The notes below the pieces were generated by a model. That model was not told the DNA's origin. It searched no databases and saw only the letters and a program-made list of their open reading frames with translations. Below, piece after piece: positions 1 through 8,892 of a stretch of DNA of 64,000 nucleotides (position 1 is its first letter; every line of letters begins with the position of its first letter). The DNA comes from Xanthomonas sp. Leaf131 (GTDB lineage: Bacteria > Pseudomonadota > Gammaproteobacteria > Xanthomonadales > Xanthomonadaceae), in contig NZ_LMOG01000005.1 in assembly GCF_001423495.1 (NCBI RefSeq), forward strand, positions 259,022-323,021, in the 5' to 3' direction. The position numbers and the translations under genes were made by a program.

Positions 1-103
1 CCTTGCCCGCCCACCATCGCAGGACACGCTGCAAGTACGTCCTTGTAAGCTCTTACGCGGCATCCATGCCGCGTAAGGTCCCGCGACGGTGAGCGGGCAA
101 GGA
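1..103. repeat. ~100-bp hairpin repeat, copy 1
   Basis: Intergenic palindromic element whose ends (CCTTGCCCGCCCACCATCGC on the left, and its near reverse complement ending CGGGCAAGGA on the right) can pair. The centre is a second palindrome, ACGCGGCATCCATGCCGCGT. Related copies lie at 25842-25941, 26037-26139 and, inverted, 26281-26369. The sequence after it (GTCGAGATGGTCGGTGTG) is also shared with copies 2 and 3, so the full repeat is probably nearer 130-160 bp. No ORF inside. The window edge may truncate it. Confidence 0.8.
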
Positions 104-231
104 CCCGTCGAGATGGTCGGTGTGCATGGTTGCGAGCAGTGCAGGCCGGCTTGGTTGCGGGTCTGGTCGATCTTCATAACCAGCTCGCGCTCGTGTGCAG
201 CACGCGAGCGCCAAGCAAACAAACAGCAAGC

Positions 232-258
232 AAAAAAACGCGCCGTTGCCGGCGCGTT
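232..258 (-). terminator. Rho-independent terminator of the pigment operon
   Basis: Read on the minus strand this is a 9-bp perfect stem (AACGCGCCG / CGGCGCGTT) with a GCAA tetraloop, followed by a run of seven T. It lies 15 bases beyond the halogenase stop codon and closes the four-gene minus-strand operon. Confidence 0.85.
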
Positions 259-272
259 CGATCAAGCCAAGC

Positions 273-1895
273 TCACGCCGCGTCGGCGTACCAGGCGGCG
301 GTGAGGATCGGTTCGCCGATGGCGTTGGCGGTCAAGGCATCCAGGCCATGGTCCGGCAGTTCGGCATGACGCTGGCGTGCCTGCTGCAGGATCTCGCGCG
401 CCAACACTGCCATTTGCGCGACGTTGCTGTGGATGCGCGCGGCAAAGGCGTCGTCGTCGAGGGTATCGTTCAAGGCGCCATTGAGTTCGTTGAACCAGCC
501 GATCAGGTATTGATCGAGCAGGCGCCCATCGTCGGTGGCCAGGCCTTGTGCAGTGTTGTGCTGGCCCCAGTCGTGCAGCACACGCTGCATCGCCAGATTC
601 ATGTCGCGCGCATAGAAAAAATCTGCCTTCATGCGCGAGAGCAGGCTGAGGTCGGCGATACGTCCGCTGCAGAACAGCGGCGCCAGTAGCGACCAGTAAT
701 AGGTGTAATCCCAGATCACCTTGACCGGCATCACCTGCGCATCGCCGAACAGGGCGTACTGGTCCTGATACAGGGTCAGGGTGTTTTCGTAGAACGAGAA
801 ATACAGCTGCTCATATAGCTCGACATACGGGCTGAGCGATCTGCCGGCACGGTCGCGGCCGATCAGTTCGCAGATGTAGGTGTTGGAAATCGCAATGAAG
901 TCGCTGCCGGGCGAATAGAACGGGTCCAGGAACAATCCTGCCTCGCCGGTCAGCGCCCAACGCTGCGGCGAGAACACCTGCTTGCAGCCATAGGAGAAGT
1001 TGCGCAGGAACAGGAAGTCCTGCAGCCGGTAGTCGGCCTTGTCGAGCGTGGCGGCGACCTGCGGCTGATGCGTGCGCAGCCAGGTCATCGCCTTCTCGTG
1101 GGTGTTCATGGTCTCCAGCGGATGCATGGACGCATCGCAGACGATGCCCAGCGAATGCGCGCCGGAGGAGAGCGGAATCAGCCAGAACCAGTAGCCCGGC
1201 CCGCACATGTGGTTGGTCGAACGCCAACGGTCCGGCGGCGTGCAGCGCTGCAGCCAGCTGCTGTCCTGCGACCAGCCATTGGGGTCGATCAAACCTTCCA
1301 CGCGCCACCACACCGCATTGGCGTCGTGCGCGTTGTCCTGCGCCAGGCCGAGCTTGCGCTTGAGCAGGCCGGCGCGGCCGCTGGCATCCACTACCCAGCG
1401 TGCGCTCAACGTGCCGGGCTCGCCGGCGCGCTCATAGCGCACGGCGTGGTCGGCCTCGTCGTCGGACAGGTCCACGCCCTTGACGTTGCAGCTGTCGACA
1501 AAGGTGATGCCCTGCGCGCGGGCGCGCTCGCCGAGGAAATTTTCGAAGCGGCCGCGATCGATCTGCCACGACGGCGTCGGCAGGATCTGGCTGACGCCCA
1601 GCTCGGTGCAGCGGTCGATGTCTTCGCGCTTGTCGGAAAAGAAGAAGCGGAACCCGAACTTGCGGATCTGCTCGGTCTCCAGATGCTCGCGCAGACCCAG
1701 CACCTCGGCAAAATAATGCGCGCCGATTTCCACCGTGGATTCGCCGACCTTGAACGCGGCCTCGCGCACTGGGTGCGCGCGGCGCTCCAGCACGGTGATC
1801 GCCAATTCGGGATCGCGTTGGCGCAGCTGCAGGGCCAGACTCAGGCCGGCCAGGCCACCACCGGTGATAACGACATCGGCACGCTGTGCATTCAT
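273..1895 (-). CDS. Flavin-dependent halogenase-like oxidoreductase of the pigment cluster
   Basis: 540-aa FAD enzyme of the tryptophan-halogenase superfamily, probably acting on an acyl-carrier-bound polyene or aryl precursor. Seen: the FAD-binding GGGLAG motif near residue 12; a lysine in an RKFGF context at residue 79, the place of the catalytic Lys of PrnA-type halogenases; and WFWLIP at 236-241, matching the WxWxIP halogenase signature. Xanthomonadins are known brominated aryl polyenes, and a halogenase gene is a regular part of their cluster, so bromination of that pigment is the best inference. It is the last gene of the operon. Its ATG overlaps the stop of the glycosyltransferase in an ATGA, implying coupling. 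A non-halogenating hydroxylase role cannot be excluded from sequence alone. Confidence 0.85.
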   Translation of the reverse strand: MNAQRADVVITGGGLAGLSLALQLRQRDPELAITVLERRAHPVREAAFKVGESTVEIGAHYFAEVLGLREHLETEQIRKFGFRFFFSDKREDIDRCTELGVSQILPTPSWQIDRGRFENFLGERARAQGITFVDSCNVKGVDLSDDEADHAVRYERAGEPGTLSARWVVDASGRAGLLKRKLGLAQDNAHDANAVWWRVEGLIDPNGWSQDSSWLQRCTPPDRWRSTNHMCGPGYWFWLIPLSSGAHSLGIVCDASMHPLETMNTHEKAMTWLRTHQPQVAATLDKADYRLQDFLFLRNFSYGCKQVFSPQRWALTGEAGLFLDPFYSPGSDFIAISNTYICELIGRDRAGRSLSPYVELYEQLYFSFYENTLTLYQDQYALFGDAQVMPVKVIWDYTYYWSLLAPLFCSGRIADLSLLSRMKADFFYARDMNLAMQRVLHDWGQHNTAQGLATDDGRLLDQYLIGWFNELNGALNDTLDDDAFAARIHSNVAQMAVLAREILQQARQRHAELPDHGLDALTANAIGEPILTAAWYADAA

Positions 1896-2713
1896 GGGGA
1901 TGGGTTGCTCTTGGTGACCGCGGGCACAGTAGCAAATTCGCCGTCAGCGTCGTCGATCAGCACCGGGTTGGCGCGCACGCGGCGGTACTCGCGCCAGATA
2001 TGCCCGTAGCTCCAGGCCTGGACGACCACATGCGAGGTGATTTCCCACAGATCGCGCACCAGGCGGAAATGGCTCTTGCGGAACGTGCCCGGCGAGGTGC
2101 CGGCGTAGCGGGTTTCGATCGGCACCGCGACCACGCGCGCGCCGGCCTGGCGTGCAGCGGAAATCAGCAGTTGCGCTTCGAACACGAAGCCTTCGCCGGG
2201 CACGTCGGGCAAGGTGTACACCGAGGCTGGATACAGGCGTTGCCCGCTCTGGCTGTCGACCAGTTGGAAACCGCAGGCCCAGGCGATGCCCCAGTCGCCG
2301 AAGTCGTTGCCGATGCGGCGAATGGTGGGCTGGGTGGCGCGTTTGCGCATGCGTGCGCCGACGATGACGCAGCCGGGATGGCGATTGGCCGCGGCCAACA
2401 GGCGCGGGAAATCGGCCGCCTTGTGCTGGCCGTCGCCGTCCATGGTCATCACCGCGCGCATGCCCAGGCGCTGCGCTTGCGCAAACCCGCTGCGCAACGC
2501 GGCGCCCTTGCCCATGCGCTGCGGATGACGGAGCAAGGTGATCGGCAGATCGGCAATGCAATCGGCAGTGCCATCGTCGGAGCCGTCGTCGATCACGATC
2601 ACGTTGGAGCAATAGGTCAGCGCATCGTTGACCACTTCGCGGATGCGCAGCGATTCGTTCAAGGCCGGCACCAGAATCGCGGTGTCTTCGCGGCTCAATG
2701 GCTGGCGGCTCAC
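1892..2713 (-). CDS. Family 2 glycosyltransferase
   Basis: 273 aa, GT-A fold glycosyltransferase of the dolichyl-phosphate mannose/glucose synthase type. Seen: DDGSDDGT at 42-49 and DGDGQH at 92-97, the nucleotide-sugar/metal sites. The protein lacks obvious membrane helices, so it should be cytosolic or peripheral. The likely role is transfer of a sugar onto the polyene product or its lipid carrier; the acceptor is not deducible. It overlaps the upstream ketosynthase-like gene and the downstream halogenase by 4 bases each (ATGA), so it is made with them. Family assignment is secure, substrate unknown. Confidence 0.88.
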   Translation of the reverse strand: MSRQPLSREDTAILVPALNESLRIREVVNDALTYCSNVIVIDDGSDDGTADCIADLPITLLRHPQRMGKGAALRSGFAQAQRLGMRAVMTMDGDGQHKAADFPRLLAAANRHPGCVIVGARMRKRATQPTIRRIGNDFGDWGIAWACGFQLVDSQSGQRLYPASVYTLPDVPGEGFVFEAQLLISAARQAGARVVAVPIETRYAGTSPGTFRKSHFRLVRDLWEITSHVVVQAWSYGHIWREYRRVRANPVLIDDADGEFATVPAVTKSNPSP

Positions 2714-3483
2714 CGTTGGATCTCCACGCGCAGCACCCGGCTCGGGCCGGCGTAGAGCGCCACGTTGTCGCCGTTGCCGGCGATCAAATCGAACAGCGGC
2801 AGCATCGGCGCCATCGCGTTGCTGGCGACCTGCCGCGACAGCGGGCCGTCGCCCGGCGTTGGCGTGCCGTCGTCAAGACGCGCCCGCAGCTGCAGCTTGC
2901 CGGCCTGGCCGGGCGCGCCCAATACCAGCGCGCCACCGAGCAGCCCCTGGCTGGGCGCGACCCGGCCCAACGGCCCGACCGAGCGGGCGTCGTAGCCGGC
3001 CAGCAGCACGGCGTCCATGCCGGCGGCACGTTGGACCAGCGCTTCCAGCAGGCCCTGCGCGAAGCTGCCCAGGCTGGCGCTGATCGCCGTGGCCGGGGTC
3101 ATCGCGCCAGCGCCGATGGTCCAGTAGCCGGCGGCAGCGTTATGCACCGAGTTGTGGAACTTGGTCGGCGAGATTGCCAACGGGTCGCTGGCCAGGGTGG
3201 TGCACATGTAGTCGGAGATGGCCAGGTCGCCATACGTGGAGGTAAAGATCGACGGCAGGCTGGCCGGGTCGCGGCCGGCGGCGCTACAGGCGGCCAGTGC
3301 GGCTTCCAGCGACACCGCCACCGTGTCCGGTGCGCGGCGGCGCTCGTTGGCGGCCAGTAGCTGCGGCGCCGGGCGTGCCGGGGTTTCCTGCACGTCACCG
3401 CCGTGCACGAAGGCAATGGCGGCGTCCCAGTTGGGCAGGCCCTGGGTCCAGAAACCGATGCCTTCGAGGGTGGCAGCCAGCAT
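2710..3483 (-). CDS. Beta-ketoacyl synthase chain-length-factor-like protein
   Basis: 257 aa, about the size of the short ketosynthase-like partner proteins (Ketoacyl-synt_2 type) found in aryl polyene clusters. SPTKFHNSVHNAAAGYW around residues 105-121 is typical of that group. Aligned to the upstream ketosynthase, the nucleophile position TACSSS becomes TAISAS (Ile134), so it should not condense acyl chains itself. It likely pairs with the upstream enzyme and sets chain length. I chose the ATG at 3483, which shares one base with the preceding TGA (TGATG). The same frame stays open upstream to 4869, but there it only shadows the ketosynthase gene. Confidence 0.85.
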   Translation of the reverse strand: MLAATLEGIGFWTQGLPNWDAAIAFVHGGDVQETPARPAPQLLAANERRRAPDTVAVSLEAALAACSAAGRDPASLPSIFTSTYGDLAISDYMCTTLASDPLAISPTKFHNSVHNAAAGYWTIGAGAMTPATAISASLGSFAQGLLEALVQRAAGMDAVLLAGYDARSVGPLGRVAPSQGLLGGALVLGAPGQAGKLQLRARLDDGTPTPGDGPLSRQVASNAMAPMLPLFDLIAGNGDNVALYAGPSRVLRVEIQR

Positions 3484-4706
3484 CAGCGGGCCCGCCCGAA
3501 CAGCAGCGAGCAGTTGTTGCCGCCAAAACCGAAGGAGTTGTTCATGGCGTAGTCGATCTTGGAATGGGCATTGTCGAAACGGATCTGCGGGCCGCAGGCA
3601 GGATCGGGCACGGCGCTGTTGAGGGTGCCCGGCAGCACGCCATCGCGCAGTGCCAGCAACGCGATCACCGATTCCACGATGCCGGCGGCGCCCAGGGTGT
3701 GGCCGGTCCAGGCCTTGGTCGAACTGGCGTGCAGCGTGTCGGGGAAGATCGCCGCCACCGCAGCCGCCTCCACGCTGTCGTTGGCCGGCGTGGCGGTGCC
3801 GTGCAGATTCAGATAGCCCACTGCGGCCGGTTCTAACCCAGCGCGCTCGAGCGCGCCGCGCATCGCCAACTGCGCGCCCAGGCCCTGCGGATGCGGGGCG
3901 GACATATGGTGCGCATCGCTGGATTCGCCATAGCCATACAGCCACAGCGCCGCATTCGGTGCGGCGGCGGGGCGTTCGAGCATGGCAAAGCCGCCGGCCT
4001 CGCCCAGGCTCAGGCCGACCCGGCGCGCATCGAACGGCTGGCACAACTCTGGCGCCACCACCTGCAGCGAGTTGAAGCCGAACAGCACGCTGCCGCACAA
4101 GGTGTCCACGCCGCCCACCAGCGCGGCATCCACCACCCCGGCGTCGATCAGGCGTGCCGCCTGGGCGAACACCTTGGCGCTGGACGAACAGGCGGTGGCC
4201 ACGGTTACGCAGGGGCCGCGCAGGCCGGTGGCGTGCTGCACGAAATCGCCCAGCGAGTGCGGGGTGTGCACGATCGGGCGCTGCAGATCGTCGGGAAAGC
4301 GCGCGCCGTCGGCATCGTCGACCAGGCGCGTATACGCCTCTTCGCTGGCCCCGATGCTGGAAGTAGAGGTACCGATGATCACCGCCACGCGCTCGGCGCC
4401 GTAGCGCTGCGCGGCGGTCTGCACCGCGTCGGCTATGCCGTCCTGCTGCAGGGCCAGCCAGGCCAGGCGGTTGTTGCGGCAGTCCCACGCTTGCAACGAA
4501 TCGGGCAATACCACGGCTTCCACGCCGTCGACGCGGCCGATCCAGCACGGCAGCGGTTGCAGGCCGAAATCGTTGCGACGCATGCCGCTGCGGCGGGCTT
4601 CCAGAGCGGCGGCCTGGGCGTGGAGCCCGGCGCCGAGCGCGGTGGTGGAAGTGAAAGCGGTGACGGCGACCGGGGCCATCTGGGACGAATGCTGCGCTGG
4701 GCTCAC
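3483..4706 (-). CDS. Beta-ketoacyl-ACP synthase II-type (FabF-like)
   Basis: Condensing enzyme of about 400 aa that would extend the polyene chain on an acyl carrier protein using malonyl units. The thiolase-fold catalytic set is visible, numbered from the GTG at 4706: Cys173 in TACSSS, His302 in LHGTAT, and Lys331/His336 in [12 protein letters not shown], plus the glycine-rich FGFGGNN near the C-terminus. First gene of the operon, so a promoter should lie in 4707-4896. The start is uncertain: GTG 4706 or ATG 4679 ([10 protein letters not shown] follows either way), and neither has a strong ribosome site. With the next three genes it resembles part of a xanthomonadin/aryl-polyene pathway. Carrier-protein, dehydratase and ligase genes are not in this window. 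Confidence 0.9.
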   Translation of the reverse strand: MSPAQHSSQMAPVAVTAFTSTTALGAGLHAQAAALEARRSGMRRNDFGLQPLPCWIGRVDGVEAVVLPDSLQAWDCRNNRLAWLALQQDGIADAVQTAAQRYGAERVAVIIGTSTSSIGASEEAYTRLVDDADGARFPDDLQRPIVHTPHSLGDFVQHATGLRGPCVTVATACSSSAKVFAQAARLIDAGVVDAALVGGVDTLCGSVLFGFNSLQVVAPELCQPFDARRVGLSLGEAGGFAMLERPAAAPNAALWLYGYGESSDAHHMSAPHPQGLGAQLAMRGALERAGLEPAAVGYLNLHGTATPANDSVEAAAVAAIFPDTLHASSTKAWTGHTLGAAGIVESVIALLALRDGVLPGTLNSAVPDPACGPQIRFDNAHSKIDYAMNNSFGFGGNNCSLLFGRAR

Positions 4707-4896
4707 GATGGTCTGGCTGGCAAAAAGTGCTCGCAGTATATCGATGGCCTGCCGGTCTCCCGTCGATGGCGCAACTGAACGTGCCGGTCATGTCGCTGAC
4801 GCTGCTGGAATTTTCGTGCGTGCCGCGCTTTCGCCATCGGCGCAATTGGGACACAATCCTGCGACACACTTCTCAATCGAGCGCGACCACGCGCGC

Positions 4897-5157
4897 ATGC
4901 ACGCCTACGTCTATAAAAGCCAACGCAAGCAAGACACCTTCGTCTATCTCGCCCTGCGTGACGATTTCTCCGGTCTTCCCGCCGCCGTGCACGCGCAGCT
5001 AGCGCCGTTCGCGTTCGTGCTGGAGGTGGCGTTGACGCCGCAGCGCCGCCTGGCGCAAGCCGACGTGACCACGGTGCGCGAAGCGCTCAGCAAGCACGGC
5101 TTCTATCTGCAACTGCCCAAAACGGTGGTGCTGGCGGGCGAGTGCGACTATGACTGA
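4897..5157 (+). CDS. YcgL-domain protein
   Basis: 86 aa. The N-terminal [18 protein letters not shown] and C-terminal [15 protein letters not shown] match the small conserved YcgL family of gammaproteobacteria, whose molecular role is not established. The start is the ATG at 4897, where similarity begins. The frame is open further upstream but crosses the ketosynthase start. The last 8 bases overlap the start of the ankyrin gene, so the two are probably co-translated. Single soluble domain, no signal peptide. Confidence 0.85.
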   Translation: MHAYVYKSQRKQDTFVYLALRDDFSGLPAAVHAQLAPFAFVLEVALTPQRRLAQADVTTVREALSKHGFYLQLPKTVVLAGECDYD

Positions 5158-8100
5158 GGCCACGCGTGCCGCGCGGTGGCGTGCCGCAGCGCTGGCTGGC
5201 GCGGCCGGGGTGGTGTTGTCGTTGCTGGGCGGCATTGGCGGCAGCATTGCGGCGGTGACGCTGTGGCTGGCGCAGCCGGCGTTCGCGCTGGCGGTGTCGT
5301 GGGCACGGGGTACGCGCGCATTGCCGAGCCAACCGCGTGCGGTCGCGCAGGCGCTGCCGCCGTTACTGGCGATCTGGGGTGTGGGCCTGTTGGCCCTTGC
5401 CGCCTTGGTCACCTGGCCGCTGACCGCCTTGCGCGACAGCGGCAGCCTGGCCGCTGCGTTGGCGCTGAGCGTTGCGGTCAGCGCCGCGCTGCTCGGGCTG
5501 TGGCGGACCTGGCCGCTGTGGGGCGAGGTCGAGCGCGACGGCGGTGCCCTGGCGCCGCGCTGGCATGCGTTGGCCACGCAAGAGTTACATGCCTGGCGCG
5601 GTCTGCTGGCCGCCGCGTTGGTATTGGCGATGTGCACGCTGGCCGTGGCGCTGGCCTGGCCGGGCTGGTTGTCGAGCAGCCTGCGCTGGAGTCTGGCGAT
5701 CGCTGCCAGCGTGCTGTTGCCGGCGGCCCATCTACTGCTGCAACGTACCGCCGCGCCAACGCGCAGTGATGCTCCGGTGGCATTGCAGGCCGCCGATTTC
5801 TTCTCCGAAGCCGCCGCCGAACCGCGCCCGCTGGAGCCGGTGGCCCAGCATCAACTGGTGCCCGAACTATTTGAAGCCGCGCGCAGTGGACGCGTGGACC
5901 GTGCGCTGCAGCTGCTGGAGGCCGGCGCCGACCCGCAGGCGCTGCCGCTGCCGGAATGGCGCGATCAACGCAGCCTGCCCGCGCTGGCCGCAGTGTTGCC
6001 GGATCTGCGCCTGCTGCGCGAGCTGATCGTGCGGCGCGTCGACGTCAACCAACCGCATCGCGGCATGACGCCGTTGCTGGCCGCCACGCGCGATAGCTGG
6101 CATGGCCGTCCGGACGCGGTGATGACGTTGCTGGCCAACGGCGCCGACCCGCGCGCCACCGACAACGACGGCAACACGCCGCTGCATCACGCCGTGCGTA
6201 GTTCCGACCCGGGCGTGGCCGCGCTGTTGCGTGATGCCGCCGCCGAGCTCGACGCGCTCAACAACGAAGGCCATTCGCCGCTGGCGATGGCCTGCCAGGT
6301 CGGCAACTGGCGGCTGGCCAAGTTTCTGCTGGAACGCGGCGCGCATTCCGAACCGGAAGGCGGCGCGCCGGTGCTGCTGGCCGCCGCCGGCACCGAGGAA
6401 GACGACCCGGCCGGCGTGCAATTGCTGCTCAAGCACAAGGCGCGCGTGGATGCGCGCGACCGCCAGCGCCGCAGCGCCTTGCACGAAGCCGCGCAGGCCG
6501 GGCACGGCGATATCGTCGAAGCGCTGTTGTCGGCCGGTGCCAATCTGGAAGCGCGCGACCTGCTCGGCCGCACGCCATGGCTGGACGCAGCGCGGCACGC
6601 ACGCAGCGCGGTGCTCGAACGTCTGGTCGCACGCAAGGCCGATGTGCTGGCCATCGATGGCGACGGTCGTAATGCGGTGATGCTGGCCTGCGCCGCCGAC
6701 CGCGTGTCGCCGGCGTTGATCCGGCGTCTGCTCGATCTGCAGGTGCCAGCCGACAGCGTCGATGCACATGGCCGCCGCGCCGTGGATGTCGCCGCCGAAG
6801 CCGGGCGCTGGGCGATCGTGCAATTGCTCGATCCTGCGTATCCATTGCCGGCCGCAGTCAGCGATGGACACGGCGACACTACCGCCGGTAGTGCAGTCCT
6901 GCCCGATCGCCCGCCTTTGGTGCTGTTGCGCGAAGGCCTGCAGTTCGGTCAACGCGATGGCCTGGACGCATTGGCCAGGCTGTGCGGCCCGGAAGAACTC
7001 GGTGGCCTGTTGCACGATGCGCATCTGGCCTTGAACGCCGACGCGGTGGACTGGCTGCTGCGCCACGGCGCCGATGCCGACGTACGCGATGCCTGCGGCG
7101 ATGTGCCCATGTTTGCGCTGCTCTCGCGCGGTGTGGAGGCAGTGCCGGCACTGCAGGCGCTGCTGCGCCATGGCGTCTCGCCCGCCGGCGCCGGCGGCCT
7201 GACGCGCCTGCTCAGCGCCTGCGTGCAGCACGACGCGGCATCGCGCGGGCTGGAACAGTTCGCGCTGGAACTGCTCGAACGCGGCGCCGACCCGTTCGCC
7301 CCGTCGGCGGCCGGCGATCCGCCGTTGTCACTCGCCGTGCGGCTGGGTTGGCTGCGCCTGCAGCACTGGTTGCTGGAACACGGCGTGGACCGCGAAGCGC
7401 GCGACAGCCATGGCATGACCGCGCTGCATCTGGCTACCGCGCTGGGCCGCGATGCATCGCTGAAATTGCTGGTCAAACAGGGCGCCTCGCCAGAAGCGCG
7501 TGCGGCCGACGGGCAGACCCCGTTGGGCGTGGCGCTGTCGATCGGCCGCCGCGATCTGGCCGACTGGCTCGACTGGCGCATCTGGTCGCTGCCGCACCGC
7601 ACCCTGCGCGACGCCGATGTCCCGGCTGCCGCGATGACCGGCGACACCGATGCGGTGCGTCGCCTGATCGATCTCGGCCTGCCGGTCGACGCCGTCGATG
7701 CGCAGGGCTGCACCGCGCTGCTGCGCGCCGCCGGTGGCGGCCATCTTGGCGTGGTGGCGCATCTGCTTGGCCGCGGCGCCGATCCGCAACGCGCGGCCAA
7801 TAGCGGCGCCACGCCGTTGTCGGCGGCCGTGAGCATGCGCCAGACCGAGATCGTGGCTGCGTTGCTGCAGGCCGGTGCGCAGATCGAGCACCGCCTGCCC
7901 GGCGGCGTCACCGTGCTGATGCTGGCCTGCGCGCTGGGTCTGCCGGATATCGTGGCGCGCCTGCTCACCGCAGCGGCCGATGTGCACGCCAACGACGATC
8001 AAGGTCTGGCGCCGCTGCATTGCGCGGCATTGTATGGCTTCACCGCGCGCGACAAGAGCCGCCTGCTGGCCTTGCTGGACACCTTGCTGCTGGCCGGCGC

Positions 8101-8473
8101 CGACCCCGAGTATCTGGCCGGTGGCCGGGTCAGCCCCTTGCTGCTGTTGCTGGGTGCACGCGCCGAACCGGGCACCGCCTGCGACGAACAAGTGGTGCTG
8201 GCCGGTGTCGAACGCCTGCTCGACGAAGACGTCTCGCTGGATGTAGCCGATCAACGCGGCTTCGGTCCGTTGCATCTGGCCGCATTGCACGGCCTGCCGT
8301 TGCTGGTGCAGCGCCTGCTGCGTGCCGGCGCCGACGCCGACCGCCGCGACGCGCTCAACCGCACCCCGCGCGAGATCGCGATCATGCGCGGCTTCATCGA
8401 TGTGGCCGGCCAGTTCGAACCCGCCTTGCCGGGGGTTTCTTCGATGGCGCGCTTTCTGCGCGAAGGCCGCTGA
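5150..8473 (+). CDS. Large membrane-anchored ankyrin-repeat protein
   Basis: 1107 aa. The first ~200 residues are hydrophobic, with several predicted membrane helices (for example around 13-45, 60-95, 145-170 and 180-205). The remaining ~900 residues are ankyrin repeats, with many copies of the TPLxxA...LLxxGAD pattern. Ankyrin arrays bind proteins, so a membrane-tethered scaffold facing the cytoplasm is likely, but no partner can be named. The start ATG overlaps the end of ycgL (ATGACTGA). Length and repeat number far exceed typical bacterial ankyrin proteins. No type III secretion signal is evident and the N-terminal helices argue against an effector. Family certain, function unknown. Confidence 0.9.
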   Translation: MTEATRAARWRAAALAGAAGVVLSLLGGIGGSIAAVTLWLAQPAFALAVSWARGTRALPSQPRAVAQALPPLLAIWGVGLLALAALVTWPLTALRDSGSLAAALALSVAVSAALLGLWRTWPLWGEVERDGGALAPRWHALATQELHAWRGLLAAALVLAMCTLAVALAWPGWLSSSLRWSLAIAASVLLPAAHLLLQRTAAPTRSDAPVALQAADFFSEAAAEPRPLEPVAQHQLVPELFEAARSGRVDRALQLLEAGADPQALPLPEWRDQRSLPALAAVLPDLRLLRELIVRRVDVNQPHRGMTPLLAATRDSWHGRPDAVMTLLANGADPRATDNDGNTPLHHAVRSSDPGVAALLRDAAAELDALNNEGHSPLAMACQVGNWRLAKFLLERGAHSEPEGGAPVLLAAAGTEEDDPAGVQLLLKHKARVDARDRQRRSALHEAAQAGHGDIVEALLSAGANLEARDLLGRTPWLDAARHARSAVLERLVARKADVLAIDGDGRNAVMLACAADRVSPALIRRLLDLQVPADSVDAHGRRAVDVAAEAGRWAIVQLLDPAYPLPAAVSDGHGDTTAGSAVLPDRPPLVLLREGLQFGQRDGLDALARLCGPEELGGLLHDAHLALNADAVDWLLRHGADADVRDACGDVPMFALLSRGVEAVPALQALLRHGVSPAGAGGLTRLLSACVQHDAASRGLEQFALELLERGADPFAPSAAGDPPLSLAVRLGWLRLQHWLLEHGVDREARDSHGMTALHLATALGRDASLKLLVKQGASPEARAADGQTPLGVALSIGRRDLADWLDWRIWSLPHRTLRDADVPAAAMTGDTDAVRRLIDLGLPVDAVDAQGCTALLRAAGGGHLGVVAHLLGRGADPQRAANSGATPLSAAVSMRQTEIVAALLQAGAQIEHRLPGGVTVLMLACALGLPDIVARLLTAAADVHANDDQGLAPLHCAALYGFTARDKSRLLALLDTLLLAGADPEYLAGGRVSPLLLLLGARAEPGTACDEQVVLAGVERLLDEDVSLDVADQRGFGPLHLAALHGLPLLVQRLLRAGADADRRDALNRTPREIAIMRGFIDVAGQFEPALPGVSSMARFLREGR

Positions 8474-8499
8474 GCCAGCGCGGCGGCGCACCGCTGCGG

Positions 8500-8829
8500 G
8501 TGCTGTTCGTGTGCAGCCGCAACCGCTTGCGCAGCCCCACTGCCGAGCGCGTGTTCGCCGACTGGCCGGGCGTGCAGACGCAATCGGCCGGGCTGGCCGC
8601 AGATGCCGAAGTACAGGTCACCCCGGAGCTGTTGCATGAAGCGCAGTTGGTGCTGGTGATGGAGCGTCGCCATCTGCAGTTGTTGCGTAAACGCTTCGCC
8701 GCGCACTTGCGCCATTGCCGGGTGGTCTGTCTGCAGATTCCCGACGATTACGCCTATATGGACCCGGTACTGATCCGTCGCCTGGAACACACGGTGCCAC
8801 CGTTGCTGCGTTTGCCGGCGCAGTCGTAA
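8500..8829 (+). CDS. Short low-molecular-weight phosphotyrosine phosphatase-like protein
   Basis: About 109 aa. LFVCSRNRLRSPTAERVF carries the C-x5-R-S phosphate loop of LMW protein tyrosine phosphatases, and YAYMDP near the C-terminus could supply the DP aspartate. It is shorter than the 140-160 aa typical of the family, missing part of the middle. It lies 26 bases after the ankyrin gene and may be co-transcribed. The start is unclear: GTG 8500 (MLFVC) is the nearest standard start codon; CTG 8494 would give the more usual RVLFVC. Enzymatic activity is plausible but unproven. Confidence 0.75.
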   Translation: MLFVCSRNRLRSPTAERVFADWPGVQTQSAGLAADAEVQVTPELLHEAQLVLVMERRHLQLLRKRFAAHLRHCRVVCLQIPDDYAYMDPVLIRRLEHTVPPLLRLPAQS

Positions 8830-8892
8830 CCTGATCCCGACACTGCGCGTGCAAGACTGCGTGTTCCCTCGCACGAAGGAAGCGCCTCTACG

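Noticed and set aside
3484-4869. Upstream part of a 719-aa minus-strand frame continuous with the 257-aa ketosynthase partner
   Set aside because: Arg/Pro/Ala-rich shadow of the ketosynthase gene in another frame. The real gene starts at the ATG at 3483.
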